Shown here: positions 25,293-33,328 of the stretch, one piece after another
Layout of the letters: every line of letters begins with the position of its first letter
Numbering within the stretch: position 1 is the first letter of the stretch
DNA from: JBDIAR01 sp039812545
Lineage (GTDB): Bacteria > Actinomycetota > Actinomycetes > Actinomycetales > Dermatophilaceae
Assembly: GCA_039812545.1 (NCBI GenBank)
Contig: JBDIAR010000006.1
Location: 1 to 36,633, forward strand
Length of the DNA: 36,633 bases
Direction of reading: 5' to 3'
Translations under genes and position numbers: made by a program
Notes under the pieces: model-generated
The model's database searches: none
What the model was told of the DNA's origin: nothing
Seen by the model: the letters and a program-made list of their open reading frames with translations, nothing else

Positions 25293-25595
25293 TGCACGAG
25301 ACGTGAGGTACACAGACGTATTAGCGATCTCCCGACTGGAAGAAAGCCCCTTTCCGTTGCGGAACCAGCGGAGTAGAAGAAACCGGAACACCTTCTCTTA
25401 GTCCCATCGGACGCCGCGCGCCCCATTCGCGCGGAGCCCGACTCGGCCGCGGACAGTATGGGGACCGCCCGCGGCGGCATCGGTGCGCCGACCCCGGCGC
25501 GTTTCGCGGCAACCCTCCGACACCGTGCGCTGCCTGCTCCTTGGCGCCAAGACCCTCGGACCGCTCGGTCCCCTACTGCAGAGCAAGGATTGACC

Positions 25596-26261
25596 ATGAC
25601 CGCCTCACCGTCCCAAGCCCCCGCTCCCGCTCCCGCGAAGCCTGCGGCACACGCCGGAGAATGGGCCAACCCGGCTCCTGCCGGCCTCGTCGCGCTCGCG
25701 ATCGCGTGCTTCTGCTTCTTCGCGGTCCTGACCGGGCAGGTCGGCCGTAGCTCCACCCCGTTCCTGGCCTGCTGGCTGATCGGCGGATTCGTCGTCCAGT
25801 TCACCGTCGGCGTCATCGAGCTCAAGGAGAAGGCCCTCACCGGTGGCAATATCTTCCTGTTCTTCTCCGCGTTCTTCATGCTCACCGGTGGCCTGAAGTA
25901 CCTCGTTCTGTGGGTATCCGCTCACATGCCCGTCGAGATCGCGGGTAAGGAAGTCGAGATCGACCACCACATCGACGGCTGGGCCTGGATGGTCCTCGCC
26001 CTCGCGCTGCTCACCTGGACCCCGGCATACCTCAAGCAGGGTGCGCTCATGCTGACGATGGTCGTCCTCTTCCTCGACATCGCCGTCCCCTTCGTCGCGC
26101 TGCGTGACCTCGGCTGGGTTGCCTCCACCGTCGCCAACCCGATCGCCGGCTGGACCCTGCTGGCCGCCGGGATCTGCGGTCTGTACGTGGCCGCGGCGAT
26201 CATCTGCAACGGCGCCTTCGGCCGCGCCGTCTTCCCGATGCCCGGCCCCATCCTGAAGTAA
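25596..26261 (+). CDS. satP: Acetate uptake transporter, GPR1/FUN34/YaaH (SatP) family
   Basis: A 221-residue membrane protein with six hydrophobic segments. The family signature NPAPAGL is at residues 26-32 (EWANPAPAGLVALAIACFCF); further segments are PFLACWLIGGFVVQFTVGVI, NIFLFFSAFFMLTGGLKYLV, MVLALALLTWTPAYL, MLTMVVLFLDIAVPFVAL and TLLAAGICGLYVAAAIICNG. SatP proteins take up acetate or succinate with protons. ATG 25596 has AAGGA 8 bases upstream. A very strong terminator follows the stop within 20 bases, so the gene is monocistronic. The long regulated leader suggests tight control by carbon source. Codon bias is strong, which suggests high expression. Confidence 0.9.
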   Translation: MTASPSQAPAPAPAKPAAHAGEWANPAPAGLVALAIACFCFFAVLTGQVGRSSTPFLACWLIGGFVVQFTVGVIELKEKALTGGNIFLFFSAFFMLTGGLKYLVLWVSAHMPVEIAGKEVEIDHHIDGWAWMVLALALLTWTPAYLKQGALMLTMVVLFLDIAVPFVALRDLGWVASTVANPIAGWTLLAAGICGLYVAAAIICNGAFGRAVFPMPGPILK

Positions 26262-26280
26262 GGCACTCGCCAGGCACACC

Positions 26281-26322
26281 AACGGTGCGGGGTACCCGAG
26301 TCATCGGGTACCCCGCACCGTT
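26281..26322 (+). terminator. Strong hairpin terminator after acetate transporter
   Basis: A perfect 19-bp inverted repeat (26281-26299 with 26304-26322) closes a GTCA loop and is followed by GTGTTGTG, a partial U-rich tail. Confidence 0.9.
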
Positions 26323-26366
26323 GTGTTGTGCCCGTTCGTCGGTATGCCGGTCGGCTCGTATGCCGC

Positions 26367-26540
26367 TCAGCCGCGTCGGTCGCTCGGGTCGTCCGGATTG
26401 TTCGGATCGTTCGGATCGGTGGGCGTCCAGCCCTCCTCGCGGGACCAGCGTTCGATCCGGCGCTGCGAGGCCCGCCGGCGGACCCACTGCAGGGCGGGCA
26501 CGGCGATCACCAACACGATCGCGAGAACGACCAGATTCAT
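26367..26540 (-). CDS. Small single-pass membrane protein, 57 aa
   Basis: A 57-residue protein starting at ATG 26540: a hydrophobic helix at once (MNLVVLAIVLVIAVPALQWV), then a basic stretch (RRRASQRRIERW), then an acidic, Asn/Pro-rich tail DPNDPNNPDDPSD. This is the layout of a small bitopic protein with a cytoplasmic tail. I know no family. It lies 77 bp after the AccA stop on the same strand and may be its cotranscribed partner. Actinobacterial carboxylases have small epsilon subunits, but those lack a membrane helix, so I do not claim that role. The tail is encoded by a 9-bp tandem repeat (26394-26420). Confidence 0.55.
   Translation of the reverse strand: MNLVVLAIVLVIAVPALQWVRRRASQRRIERWSREEGWTPTDPNDPNNPDDPSDRRG
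26394..26420. repeat. 9-bp tandem repeat in the small membrane protein gene
   Basis: Three near-identical units (CGGATTGTT, CGGATCGTT, CGGATCGGT) encode the DPN-type tail of the 57-aa protein. The period keeps the frame. Confidence 0.75.
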
Positions 26541-26617
26541 CGGGCGGAAACCCTCTCGGGCCGCATCCGCCATCGGCAGATGCGGCCCGAGCGCAGTCAG
26601 GTCCGGCACGTTCGCGC

Positions 26618-28429
26618 CTACTCGGCGTCCTTGATCTCCACGAGGACGGCGCCGCTGGTGACGGTTTCGCCGACCGCGGCCTTGACGGAGTTGACGACGC
26701 CGGTCTTGTGGGCGTTGATCGGCTGCTCCATCTTCATCGCCTCGAGCACGAGGACCAGGTCGCCGGCTTCGATGGTCTGGCCCTCGGTGACCGCGATCTT
26801 GACGATCGTGCCCTGCATGGGCGCGGTGAGGGCGTCGCCGCCGGCCGCCGTCGCACCGCGGGCCCCGCCGGCGCGACGCGGTGCCTTGCGCCGTCCGCCG
26901 GGGGCGGCCGCGCTGCCTCCGCCGCTCGACGAGGTCAAGCCGCCGCCGAGGGAGAAGCTGCCGGGCAGGACGACCTCGATGCGCTTGCCGCCGACCTCGA
27001 CGACGACCCGCTTGCGCTCGCCGGCGTCCTCCTCGCCACCGGCCGGACCACCGGCATACGGCTCGATCGTGTTGTCGAACTCGGTCTCGATCCAGCGGGT
27101 GTGCACCGTGAAGGGTGCCTGCGGGTCGGCGGGCGCGAACGCCGGGTCGCGGACCACCGCGCGGTGGAACGGGGTGACCGTCGGCATACCCTCGATGACG
27201 AGTTCGTCGAGGACCCGGCGGGAACGTTCGAGGGCCTGCTGGCGGGTCTTGCCGGTGACGATCAGCTTGGCGATCATCGAGTCGAACGCGCCCGCGATCG
27301 TGTCGCCCTCGACGATCCCGGCATCCCAGCGCACGCCGGGTCCGGCCGGCACGACCATCCGAGAGATGGTGCCGGGGGCCGGCAGGAAGCCACGGCCGGC
27401 GTCCTCGCCGTTGATCCGGAACTCGATGGAGTGCGCCTGGATCGGCGGGTCGTCGTAGCCGAGCGGTTCGCCCTGGGCGATCCGCAGTTGCTCGCGCACC
27501 AGGTCGATGCCGGTGACTTCCTCGGACACGCAGTGTTCGACCTGCAGGCGGGTGTTGACCTCCAGGAACGAGATGACGCCGTCCTGGCCGATGAGGTACT
27601 CGCAGGTGCCGGCACCGAGGTAGCCGGCCTCCTTGAGGATCGCCTTGCTGGCACGCACGAGTTCGGCGTTCTGAGCGTCGGTGACGAAGGGCGCCGGGGC
27701 CTCTTCGACGAGCTTCTGGTTGCGGCGCTGCAGCGAGCAGTCGCGGGTGGAGACGACCACGACATTGCCGTGCGCGTCGGCCAGACACTGGGTTTCGACG
27801 TGCCGCGGCTTGTCGAGGAAGCGCTCGACGAAGCACTCGCCGCGCCCGAACGCCGTGACCGCCTCGCGGACCGCCGATTCGTAGAGCTCGGGGATCTCCT
27901 CGATCGTGCGGGCGACCTTCAGGCCGCGACCGCCACCGCCGTAGGCCGCCTTGATGGCCACCGGCAGACCGTGTGCCTTGGCGAACTCGACGACCTCGTC
28001 CGGTCCGCTGACCGGGTCGTTGGTGCCGGGCACGAGCGGGGCGTCGGCCTTGGTCGCGATGTGCCGCGCCTTGACCTTGTCGCCGAGCGAGTCGATCGCC
28101 GCGGGCGAGGGACCGATCCACGTCAACCCGGCGTCGATGACGGCCTGGGCGAACCCGGCGTTCTCGGCGAGGAATCCATAGCCGGGGTGGACCGCGTCGG
28201 CACCGGCCTGTTTGGCGATGTCGAGCAGTTTGGACTGGACGAGATAGCTGTCCCCGGGGGTCGACCCGCCGAGTGCGTATGCCTCGTCGGCCACCTTGAC
28301 GTGAAGTGCGTCACGGTCGGGATCGGCATACACCGCAACGGATCCGATGCCTGCATCCTTGCAGGCGCGGGCGATCCGGACGGCGATCTCGCCGCGGTTG
28401 GCAATCAAAACCTTGGAGATGGCGGCCAT
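26618..28429 (-). CDS. accA: Acyl-CoA carboxylase alpha subunit (biotin carboxylase plus biotin carrier)
   Basis: A 603-residue fusion. The N-terminal biotin carboxylase domain begins KVLIANRGEIAVRIARAC and includes VHPGYGFLAENAGFA, the ATP-grasp loop KAAYGGGGRGLKVA, and RDCSLQRRNQKLVEEAPAP; FLEVNTRLQVEH carries the metal/ATP Glu and the conserved NTRLQVEH. The C-terminal carrier domain has EAMKME with biotinylated Lys566. It carboxylates biotin with bicarbonate and ATP for transfer by a beta subunit such as the AccD at 31314. An Ala/Gly/Ser-rich linker joins the domains. TAGGCT ends 6 bases before the ATG, so the transcript is probably leaderless. Close to mycobacterial AccA3, which serves several beta subunits. 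Confidence 0.95.
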   Translation of the reverse strand: MAAISKVLIANRGEIAVRIARACKDAGIGSVAVYADPDRDALHVKVADEAYALGGSTPGDSYLVQSKLLDIAKQAGADAVHPGYGFLAENAGFAQAVIDAGLTWIGPSPAAIDSLGDKVKARHIATKADAPLVPGTNDPVSGPDEVVEFAKAHGLPVAIKAAYGGGGRGLKVARTIEEIPELYESAVREAVTAFGRGECFVERFLDKPRHVETQCLADAHGNVVVVSTRDCSLQRRNQKLVEEAPAPFVTDAQNAELVRASKAILKEAGYLGAGTCEYLIGQDGVISFLEVNTRLQVEHCVSEEVTGIDLVREQLRIAQGEPLGYDDPPIQAHSIEFRINGEDAGRGFLPAPGTISRMVVPAGPGVRWDAGIVEGDTIAGAFDSMIAKLIVTGKTRQQALERSRRVLDELVIEGMPTVTPFHRAVVRDPAFAPADPQAPFTVHTRWIETEFDNTIEPYAGGPAGGEEDAGERKRVVVEVGGKRIEVVLPGSFSLGGGLTSSSGGGSAAAPGGRRKAPRRAGGARGATAAGGDALTAPMQGTIVKIAVTEGQTIEAGDLVLVLEAMKMEQPINAHKTGVVNSVKAAVGETVTSGAVLVEIKDAE

Positions 28430-28435
28430 GACCGG

Positions 28436-28441
28436 AGCCTA
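28436..28441 (-). promoter_or_regulatory. Putative -10 box of accA (leaderless)
   Basis: TAGGCT on the minus strand ends 6 bases before the ATG at 28429. No -35 match is visible. Confidence 0.5.
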
Positions 28442-28541
28442 GCGCCACAACGGCCGAAACCGCCCGCCTCGTGAGCAAGTAGACGCTCGAAGGAGAGCAC
28501 CGGGCTTGCGCGTCGCCGGGAGGTTGGCGTAGGAGTGGGAC

Positions 28542-29390
28542 ATGCCCGGAGTTGCCGTTCCGTCAATCGCGCTGAGCCCCGCCGTGACGATCCCGCAGGT
28601 CGGTTTCGGGGTTTACCAGGTCCCCGAGGACGAATGCGCCGCCGTCGTCAGGGAGGCGCTAGCCGCCGGGTACCGACACCTCGACACCGCCACCTTGTAT
28701 GCCAACGAGGCGGGGGTCGGGCGGGGGCTCGCCGAGTCCGGGCTGCCGCGCGACGAGGTCTTCGTCACGACGAAGGTATGGAACGACGCCGCGCAGTCCC
28801 GCGACGGGATCCTGCGATCCTTCGACGGCTCGATGGCCGCGCTCGGCCTGGACGTCCTCGACCTGTACCTCGTGCATTGGCCGGTGCCGCGCACTGACCG
28901 GTATGTCGATGCCTGGCGGACGTTGCTGGAACTGCGCGACGGCGGGCGGGTGCGGGCGGTGGGCGTGTGCAATTTCCAGCCCGACCACCTGCGCCGTCTG
29001 GTGGTCGAGACGGGGGAGACCCCGGTGATCAATCAGGTCGAACTCAACCCCTACTTCCAGCAGCGGGCGGTCCGAGGGGTGAACGCCGAGCTCGGCATCG
29101 TGACCGAGGCGTGGGCGCCGTTGCAGCGCGGCGGCGAGCTATTGGCCGATCCGGTGGTCGTGGGCATCGCACGGCGGTTGGGTGTGACCCCCGGTCAGGT
29201 GATCCTGCGCTGGCACGTCCAGCACGGCATCGTCGTCATCCCGAAGTCGGTCCACCCCGAGCGGATTCGGCTCAATCTCGACCTGTTCGGCTTCGCCCTC
29301 GACGAGGCCGCCATGGCGGCCTTGGACGGGTTGGATCGCGGGCGGCGGATGGGTCCGGATCCGGACGTGTTCGACCGCGACGTGCCCTGA
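28542..29390 (+). CDS. Aldo/keto reductase
   Basis: A 282-residue AKR that reduces aldehydes or ketones with NADPH. The catalytic tetrad is complete: Asp48 and Tyr53 in HLDTATLYANEAGVG, Lys78 in TTKVWN and His112 in YLVHWP. VGVCNFQPDHLRRL, NQVELNPYFQQ and the cofactor-binding IPKSVHPERIRLNL are also present, as in the 2,5-diketo-gluconate reductase-like group. Physiological substrate unknown; detoxification of carbonyls is likely. ATG 28542 is preceded by TAGGAGTGGGAC, which could be either a ribosome site or a -10 box. The stop codon is part of a 15-bp unit repeated four times. Confidence 0.92.
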   Translation: MPGVAVPSIALSPAVTIPQVGFGVYQVPEDECAAVVREALAAGYRHLDTATLYANEAGVGRGLAESGLPRDEVFVTTKVWNDAAQSRDGILRSFDGSMAALGLDVLDLYLVHWPVPRTDRYVDAWRTLLELRDGGRVRAVGVCNFQPDHLRRLVVETGETPVINQVELNPYFQQRAVRGVNAELGIVTEAWAPLQRGGELLADPVVVGIARRLGVTPGQVILRWHVQHGIVVIPKSVHPERIRLNLDLFGFALDEAAMAALDGLDRGRRMGPDPDVFDRDVP

Positions 29391-29441
29391 GTCGGCGTGC
29401 CCTGAGTCGGCGTGCCCTGAGTGGACGTGCCCTGAGGGCGA
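29382..29441. repeat. 15-bp tandem repeat, four units, each with an in-frame stop
   Basis: Units at 29382, 29397, 29412 and 29427 all begin GTGCCCTGAG. The first contains the last codons and TGA of the aldo/keto reductase; the other three repeat the same stop in the same frame. Confidence 0.85.
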
Positions 29442-29474
29442 CGACCTCTGGAGGTAGCCGTCAGCGGTGGCTTG

Positions 29475-29951
29475 TCAGCTGTCGTGCCCCATGACGGCCA
29501 AGTCGCGCCGGCAGGTGGCCTCGAAGGTGTCGAGTTCGGCCAGCGCGGCCTCGACGTCGCGCAGTCGACGCTCCAGGTCGGCCCGGCGCTCACCGATCTG
29601 ACCGAGCAGGTAGCGCAGCTGTTCAACCTCGCCGCGGTCGCTGTCGTAGAGGTCGAGGATGGTCGCGACCTCCTCCAGCGGGAAGCCGAGCCGGCGACCG
29701 CGCAGGATGAGTTGCAGTCGGATCCGGTCCCGTCGGTGGTAGATCCGCTGGGTGCCGCGGCGCTCGGGGCGCAGCAGGCCGAGGTCCTCGTAATGGCGCA
29801 TGGTCCGATGGGTCACGCCGAACTCGTCGGCCATCTGGGCGATCGTCCAGGTCGCACCCGCTGAGCGTTGGCTCACACCGACCGAAGCAAGTCGGCCGTC
29901 GGCGGTAACGTCCTGATAAGGCTGGACGAACGACTCCGCAGCACTTGTCAT
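29475..29951 (-). CDS. MerR family regulator (LiuR-like)
   Basis: A 158-residue MerR-type activator/repressor. The winged helix-turn-helix is TIAQMADEFGVTHRTMRHYEDLGLLRPERRG (about residues 36-66), then YHRRDRIRLQLILRGRRLGF, then a coiled coil (EQLRYLLGQIGERRADLERR). No metal-binding Cys cluster is seen at the C-terminus, so it is not a metal sensor. It is divergent from acyl-CoA dehydrogenase and a carboxylase beta subunit, and the gap holds a LiuR-type palindrome, so I infer control of branched-chain amino acid or short acyl-CoA degradation. CATACT on the minus strand ends 7 bases before the ATG at 29951, and the operator abuts it, which suggests self-control. Confidence 0.85.
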   Translation of the reverse strand: MTSAAESFVQPYQDVTADGRLASVGVSQRSAGATWTIAQMADEFGVTHRTMRHYEDLGLLRPERRGTQRIYHRRDRIRLQLILRGRRLGFPLEEVATILDLYDSDRGEVEQLRYLLGQIGERRADLERRLRDVEAALAELDTFEATCRRDLAVMGHDS

Positions 29952-29965
29952 GACGCCGAGTATGC

Positions 29966-29987
29966 TTTACGTTTACGTCAACGTCAA
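29966..29987. promoter_or_regulatory. LiuR-type operator, two overlapping palindromes
   Basis: TTTACGTTTACGTCAA (29966-29981) and TTTACGTCAACGTCAA (29972-29987) overlap by ten bases. Both fit the ACGT-NN-ACGT core of LiuR-like MerR sites (pattern TTTACGTNNACGTAAA, from memory). They lie next to the -10 region of the MerR gene. Confidence 0.6.
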
Positions 29988-30118
29988 GGAGTTCGGACGC
30001 CGGGTCAATCGGCACGAACTGAGGACGGCACGAACGTACGACGCGACGACGCGCCACGACGAGGCAGTCGGCCATCGGACGCCCCAGCCCCCGCCCACCC
30101 CGCACGAAAGGTCTGCCC

Positions 30119-31303
30119 ATGTTCGAGCTCAGCCAGGACCACGAAGACTTCCGCAAGGCCGTCCGCGAGTTCGCCGAGGCCGAGGTCGCCCCCTACGTGG
30201 CGCAGTGGGACAAGGACTCCTATTTCCCGACCGAGCTCGTGCCGAAGATGGGTGAACTCGGCCTGTACGGCCTGGTGGTGCCCGAGGAGTACGGCGGCAG
30301 CGCCGGCCACGGCGGGGAGTTCACCGCCCTGTGCATCGCCATCGAGGAACTCGGCCGGGTCGACCAGGCCATCGGGATCACCCTGGAGGCCGGCGTGGGC
30401 CTCGGGATCAACCCGATCCTCACCTATGGCACGCAGGAGCAGAAGGAGCGTTTCCTGCCCGACCTGGCCGCGGGCAAGGCGCTGGCCGGCTTCGGCCTGA
30501 CCGAACCCGAGGCCGGCTCCGACGCCGGCGGCACCCGCACCAAGGCGGTCCTCGACGGCGGGGAGTGGGTCGTCAACGGCGCCAAGTCCTTCATCACCAA
30601 CTCCGGAACCCCGATCACCTCGGTGGTCACCGCGACCTGCCGCACCGGCACCCGCGATGACGGCACCCCGGAGATCAGCGCCATCATGATCCCCTCCGGC
30701 ACGCCCGGCTTCACGGTCGAACCGGCATACCACAAGCTCGGCTGGCACATCTCGGACACCCACGGCCTGACCTTCGAGAACGTGCGCGTCCCCGAGGCCA
30801 ACCTGCTCGGCCGGCGCGGCAAGGGCTTCGCCCAGTTCCTGGCCACCCTCGACGACGGCCGGATCGCCATCGCGGCGCTCGCCCTCGGCTGCACGGTGCG
30901 GATGCTCGAGGAGTGCGTGCGGTACAGCAAGGAGCGGCTCGCGTTCGGCAAGCCGATCGCGACCTACCAGGGCGTCTCGTTCCAGATCTCCGACCTCGCG
31001 GTCATGGTCGAGAACTCCCGGCTGCTCACCTACAAGGCGGCCTGGCTCAAGGACGAGATGACCGCCGGACGCCGCTCGATGCAGGAGGTCAAGACCGCCG
31101 CCTCGATCGCCAAGCTGTACACCTCAGAGGCCGCGGTGACCGCCACCCGGATCGCCACTCAGGTCTTCGGCGGCAACGGCTTCATGGAGGAGTACCCCGT
31201 CGCCCGGTTCTACCGCGACGCCAAGATCCTCGAAATCGGCGAGGGCACCTCGGAGGTCCAGCGGATGCTCATCGCCCGGGCGCTCGGCCTGCCCGGCAAC
31301 TGA
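30119..31303 (+). CDS. Acyl-CoA dehydrogenase
   Basis: A 394-residue FAD enzyme that introduces an alpha-beta double bond into acyl-CoA. VVPEEYGGSAGHGGEF, FGLTEPEAGSDAGG (FAD/substrate binding), GAKSFITNSGTP, and QVFGGNGFMEEYPVARFYRDAKILEI are typical; the catalytic base is Glu375 in GEGTSE, the position used by short- and medium-chain enzymes rather than isovaleryl-CoA dehydrogenase. GAAAGG precedes the ATG by about 9 bases. AccD starts 10 bases after the stop, so the two form an operon, probably repressed by the divergent MerR protein. A role in branched-chain or short-chain acyl-CoA breakdown is inferred from the context. Confidence 0.94.
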   Translation: MFELSQDHEDFRKAVREFAEAEVAPYVAQWDKDSYFPTELVPKMGELGLYGLVVPEEYGGSAGHGGEFTALCIAIEELGRVDQAIGITLEAGVGLGINPILTYGTQEQKERFLPDLAAGKALAGFGLTEPEAGSDAGGTRTKAVLDGGEWVVNGAKSFITNSGTPITSVVTATCRTGTRDDGTPEISAIMIPSGTPGFTVEPAYHKLGWHISDTHGLTFENVRVPEANLLGRRGKGFAQFLATLDDGRIAIAALALGCTVRMLEECVRYSKERLAFGKPIATYQGVSFQISDLAVMVENSRLLTYKAAWLKDEMTAGRRSMQEVKTAASIAKLYTSEAAVTATRIATQVFGGNGFMEEYPVARFYRDAKILEIGEGTSEVQRMLIARALGLPGN

Positions 31304-31313
31304 GGAGCCACTG

Positions 31314-32948
31314 ATGTCATCGGCTGCAACGCCAGGGCAGACCCCGGATGCCCCGAACACCCCGCAGGCCCCCTGCACCGACGGGCCGTTCGGCGGACCG
31401 ACGCCCGGCGGCGACGATCGGGTCAGCGATGTCCGGTCCCGGCTGAACAGGGCCTTCCTCGCCTCGGCGACCGCGCCGGCCCGGGCCCAGGAGAAACTGG
31501 ACCAGCAGGGCAAGCTGTACGTCCGCGAGCGCATCCGGCTGCTCTTCGACGAGGGGTCCTTCGTCGAGGACGGCCGGTATGCCAATGCTCTGGCCGCCGA
31601 TCTGCCGGCCGATGGCGTGGTCACCGGACGGGGGCGGGTAGACGGGCGGCCGGCGATCGTGGTCGCCAACGACCCGACGGTCAAGGCGGGCTCGTGGGGT
31701 GCGCGCACGGTGGAGAAGATCGTGCGGGCGACCGAAATGGCGTTGCGCGAGGAGCTGCCGATCTTCTGGTTCGTCGACTCCGCCGGGGCCCGGATCACCG
31801 ACCAGGTCGAGATGTTCCCGGGTCGGCGTGGAGCCGGACGGATCTTTCACAACCAGGTGGCGCTGTCCGGGCGGGTGCCGCAGATCTGCTGCCTGTTCGG
31901 GCCCAGTGCCGCCGGCGGGGCCTACATCCCGAGCTTCACCGACCTGATCATCATGGTCGAGGGCAACGCCTCGATGTACCTCGGCAGCCCCCGGATGGCC
32001 GAGATGGTGGTCGGTGAGAAGGTGTCGCTGGAGGAACTCGGCGGCGCCCGGATGCACTGCACCCAAAGCGGCGTCGGCGACATCCTCGCCCAGGACGACG
32101 AAGAGGCCATCGAACTGGCCCGGCTGTACTTCTCGTACGTCCCGATGAGCTGGCGCGAGCAGCCCCCGGCATACACCCCCGAACCCCCGAGCGTCCCCCT
32201 CACCCGCGACACGGTGCCGGAGAAGGAATCCCAGCCCTTCGACGTCCACGATGTCATCAACGGCCTGGTCGACGAGCACTCGTTCTTCGAGATCAAGGCG
32301 CTCTTCGCCGCCGAGCTCGTCGTCGGGTTCGGGCGGATCGAGGGCCGCACGGTCGGTCTGCTGGCGAACAACTCCGCGGTCAAGGGCGGGGTGTTGTTCA
32401 CCGACAGCGCGGACAAGGCGGCCCGGTTCATCTGGCTGTGCGACGCGTTCAACATCCCGATCATCTACCTGGCCGACGTGCCCGGGTTCATGATCGGCTC
32501 GGAGGTCGAGCGCGGCGGCATCATCCGGCACGGCGCCAAGATGGTCTCGGCCGTCTCCGAGGCGACGGTGCCGCAGTTCTGCGTCGTGGTCCGCAAGGCC
32601 TATGGCGCCGGTTTGTATGCCATGGGCGGGCCGGGGTTCGGCCCGGACGCGACGATCGCGCTGCCGACCGCCCGGATCGCGGTCATGGGGCCGGAGGCGG
32701 CGGTCAACGCGGTCTACGCCAACAAGATCGCCGCGATCGCCGACGAGGACGAGCGGGCCGCGTTCGTCATGGCCCGGCGCCGCGAGTACGAGACGGACGT
32801 GGACATCGAACGGCTCGCCGCGGACCTGGTCCTGGACGCCATCGTCGAGGCCGACGAGTTGCGCGACGACTTGGTCAAGCGGCTGGCCTACGCCGCCAAC
32901 CGGGACCGGCACTTCTCGACCAAGCGTCGCTCCGTCCCGCCGGTGTGA
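31314..32948 (+). CDS. accD: Acyl-CoA carboxylase beta subunit (carboxyltransferase)
   Basis: A 544-residue carboxyltransferase that moves the carboxyl group from biotin to an acyl-CoA. It has the two crotonase-like halves: in the first, DSAGARITDQVEMFPGRRGA and FGPSAAGGAYIPSFTD (oxyanion loop); in the second, DVPGFMIGSEVERGGIIRHG and KAYGAGLYAMGGPGFGPD. The first 40 residues are Pro/Gly-rich and probably disordered. GAGGAG overlaps the stop region of the dehydrogenase gene just before the ATG. Specificity (propionyl-, methylcrotonyl- or other CoA) cannot be read safely; pairing with an acyl-CoA dehydrogenase under a LiuR-like regulator favours a branched-chain or short acyl substrate. The biotinylated partner is probably AccA at 26618-28429. 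Confidence 0.94.
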   Translation: MSSAATPGQTPDAPNTPQAPCTDGPFGGPTPGGDDRVSDVRSRLNRAFLASATAPARAQEKLDQQGKLYVRERIRLLFDEGSFVEDGRYANALAADLPADGVVTGRGRVDGRPAIVVANDPTVKAGSWGARTVEKIVRATEMALREELPIFWFVDSAGARITDQVEMFPGRRGAGRIFHNQVALSGRVPQICCLFGPSAAGGAYIPSFTDLIIMVEGNASMYLGSPRMAEMVVGEKVSLEELGGARMHCTQSGVGDILAQDDEEAIELARLYFSYVPMSWREQPPAYTPEPPSVPLTRDTVPEKESQPFDVHDVINGLVDEHSFFEIKALFAAELVVGFGRIEGRTVGLLANNSAVKGGVLFTDSADKAARFIWLCDAFNIPIIYLADVPGFMIGSEVERGGIIRHGAKMVSAVSEATVPQFCVVVRKAYGAGLYAMGGPGFGPDATIALPTARIAVMGPEAAVNAVYANKIAAIADEDERAAFVMARRREYETDVDIERLAADLVLDAIVEADELRDDLVKRLAYAANRDRHFSTKRRSVPPV

Positions 32949-32949
32949 C

Positions 32950-33327
32950 CTATCGCCCGGTGTCGTCGATGGCTGGGCCCGCGGGCGAGAGCACAGCCAC
33001 CACCGTGAGGGTCGTGGGCACCCGCTCGGTGCCGGCGAGATCCAACGGTAACGACTGGACGACGAGCGTGACCCGCTCTCCCTGGGGCAGGGCGAAGCCA
33101 TGACGACCGAAACCGGCGACTCGGTAACACTCGGCGGACTGGTTGTCCTGGGCCAGGCAGAGGGTGTCAGGGCCTGAGGGCTCGGCTCGGCCCGACACCA
33201 CGCGCAGCGATGAATCCGGGCTCGGGGGCGTGCTGCAGCCCGCCTGGCATCCGACCAAAAGAGTGACAGCGATGACGACCACCGCAAGTCTTAGGCAATG
33301 GGCTCCCTTTGGCGCGACGGAGCGCAT
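32950..33327 (-). CDS. Predicted lipoprotein, 125 aa
   Basis: A 125-residue exported protein. RLAVVVIAVTLLVGC is a signal peptide with lipobox LVGC, so Cys27 (by my count) would be lipidated. The mature part includes CSTPPSPDSSLRVVSG, two further Cys in DTLCLAQDNQSAECYRVAGF, and GERVTLVVQSLPLDLAG. I know no family. ATG 33327 lies one base after the TAG that ends the secreted-protein frame (33329), so the two are one operon and may act together at the cell surface. The stop is one base from the convergent accD stop. Codon bias is weaker than in the conserved genes nearby. Confidence 0.7.
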   Translation of the reverse strand: MRSVAPKGAHCLRLAVVVIAVTLLVGCQAGCSTPPSPDSSLRVVSGRAEPSGPDTLCLAQDNQSAECYRVAGFGRHGFALPQGERVTLVVQSLPLDLAGTERVPTTLTVVAVLSPAGPAIDDTGR

Positions 33328-33328
33328 G

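Larger units (their letters stand above)
25055..25595 (+). other. 541-bp intergenic region upstream of the acetate transporter
   Basis: No reading frame here looks coding. The region holds a hairpin (25108-25128), one intergenic GTATGCC word (25176), a consensus-like promoter (25230-25258), a CRP/GlxR-like site (25277-25292) and then about 300 bases of leader. Within the leader, CCCCAT near 25420 and ATGGGG near 25460 could pair to close a GC-rich stem. I do not recognise a known riboswitch. The transporter's AAGGA site precedes ATG 25596. Confidence 0.6.

Noticed and set aside
25055..25595. A known riboswitch such as the c-di-AMP (ydaO) type in the satP leader
   Set aside because: I could not find the conserved core segments of any class I know.
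26367..26540. AccE-type epsilon subunit next to AccA
   Set aside because: The protein has an N-terminal membrane helix and lacks the epsilon-subunit core sequence.
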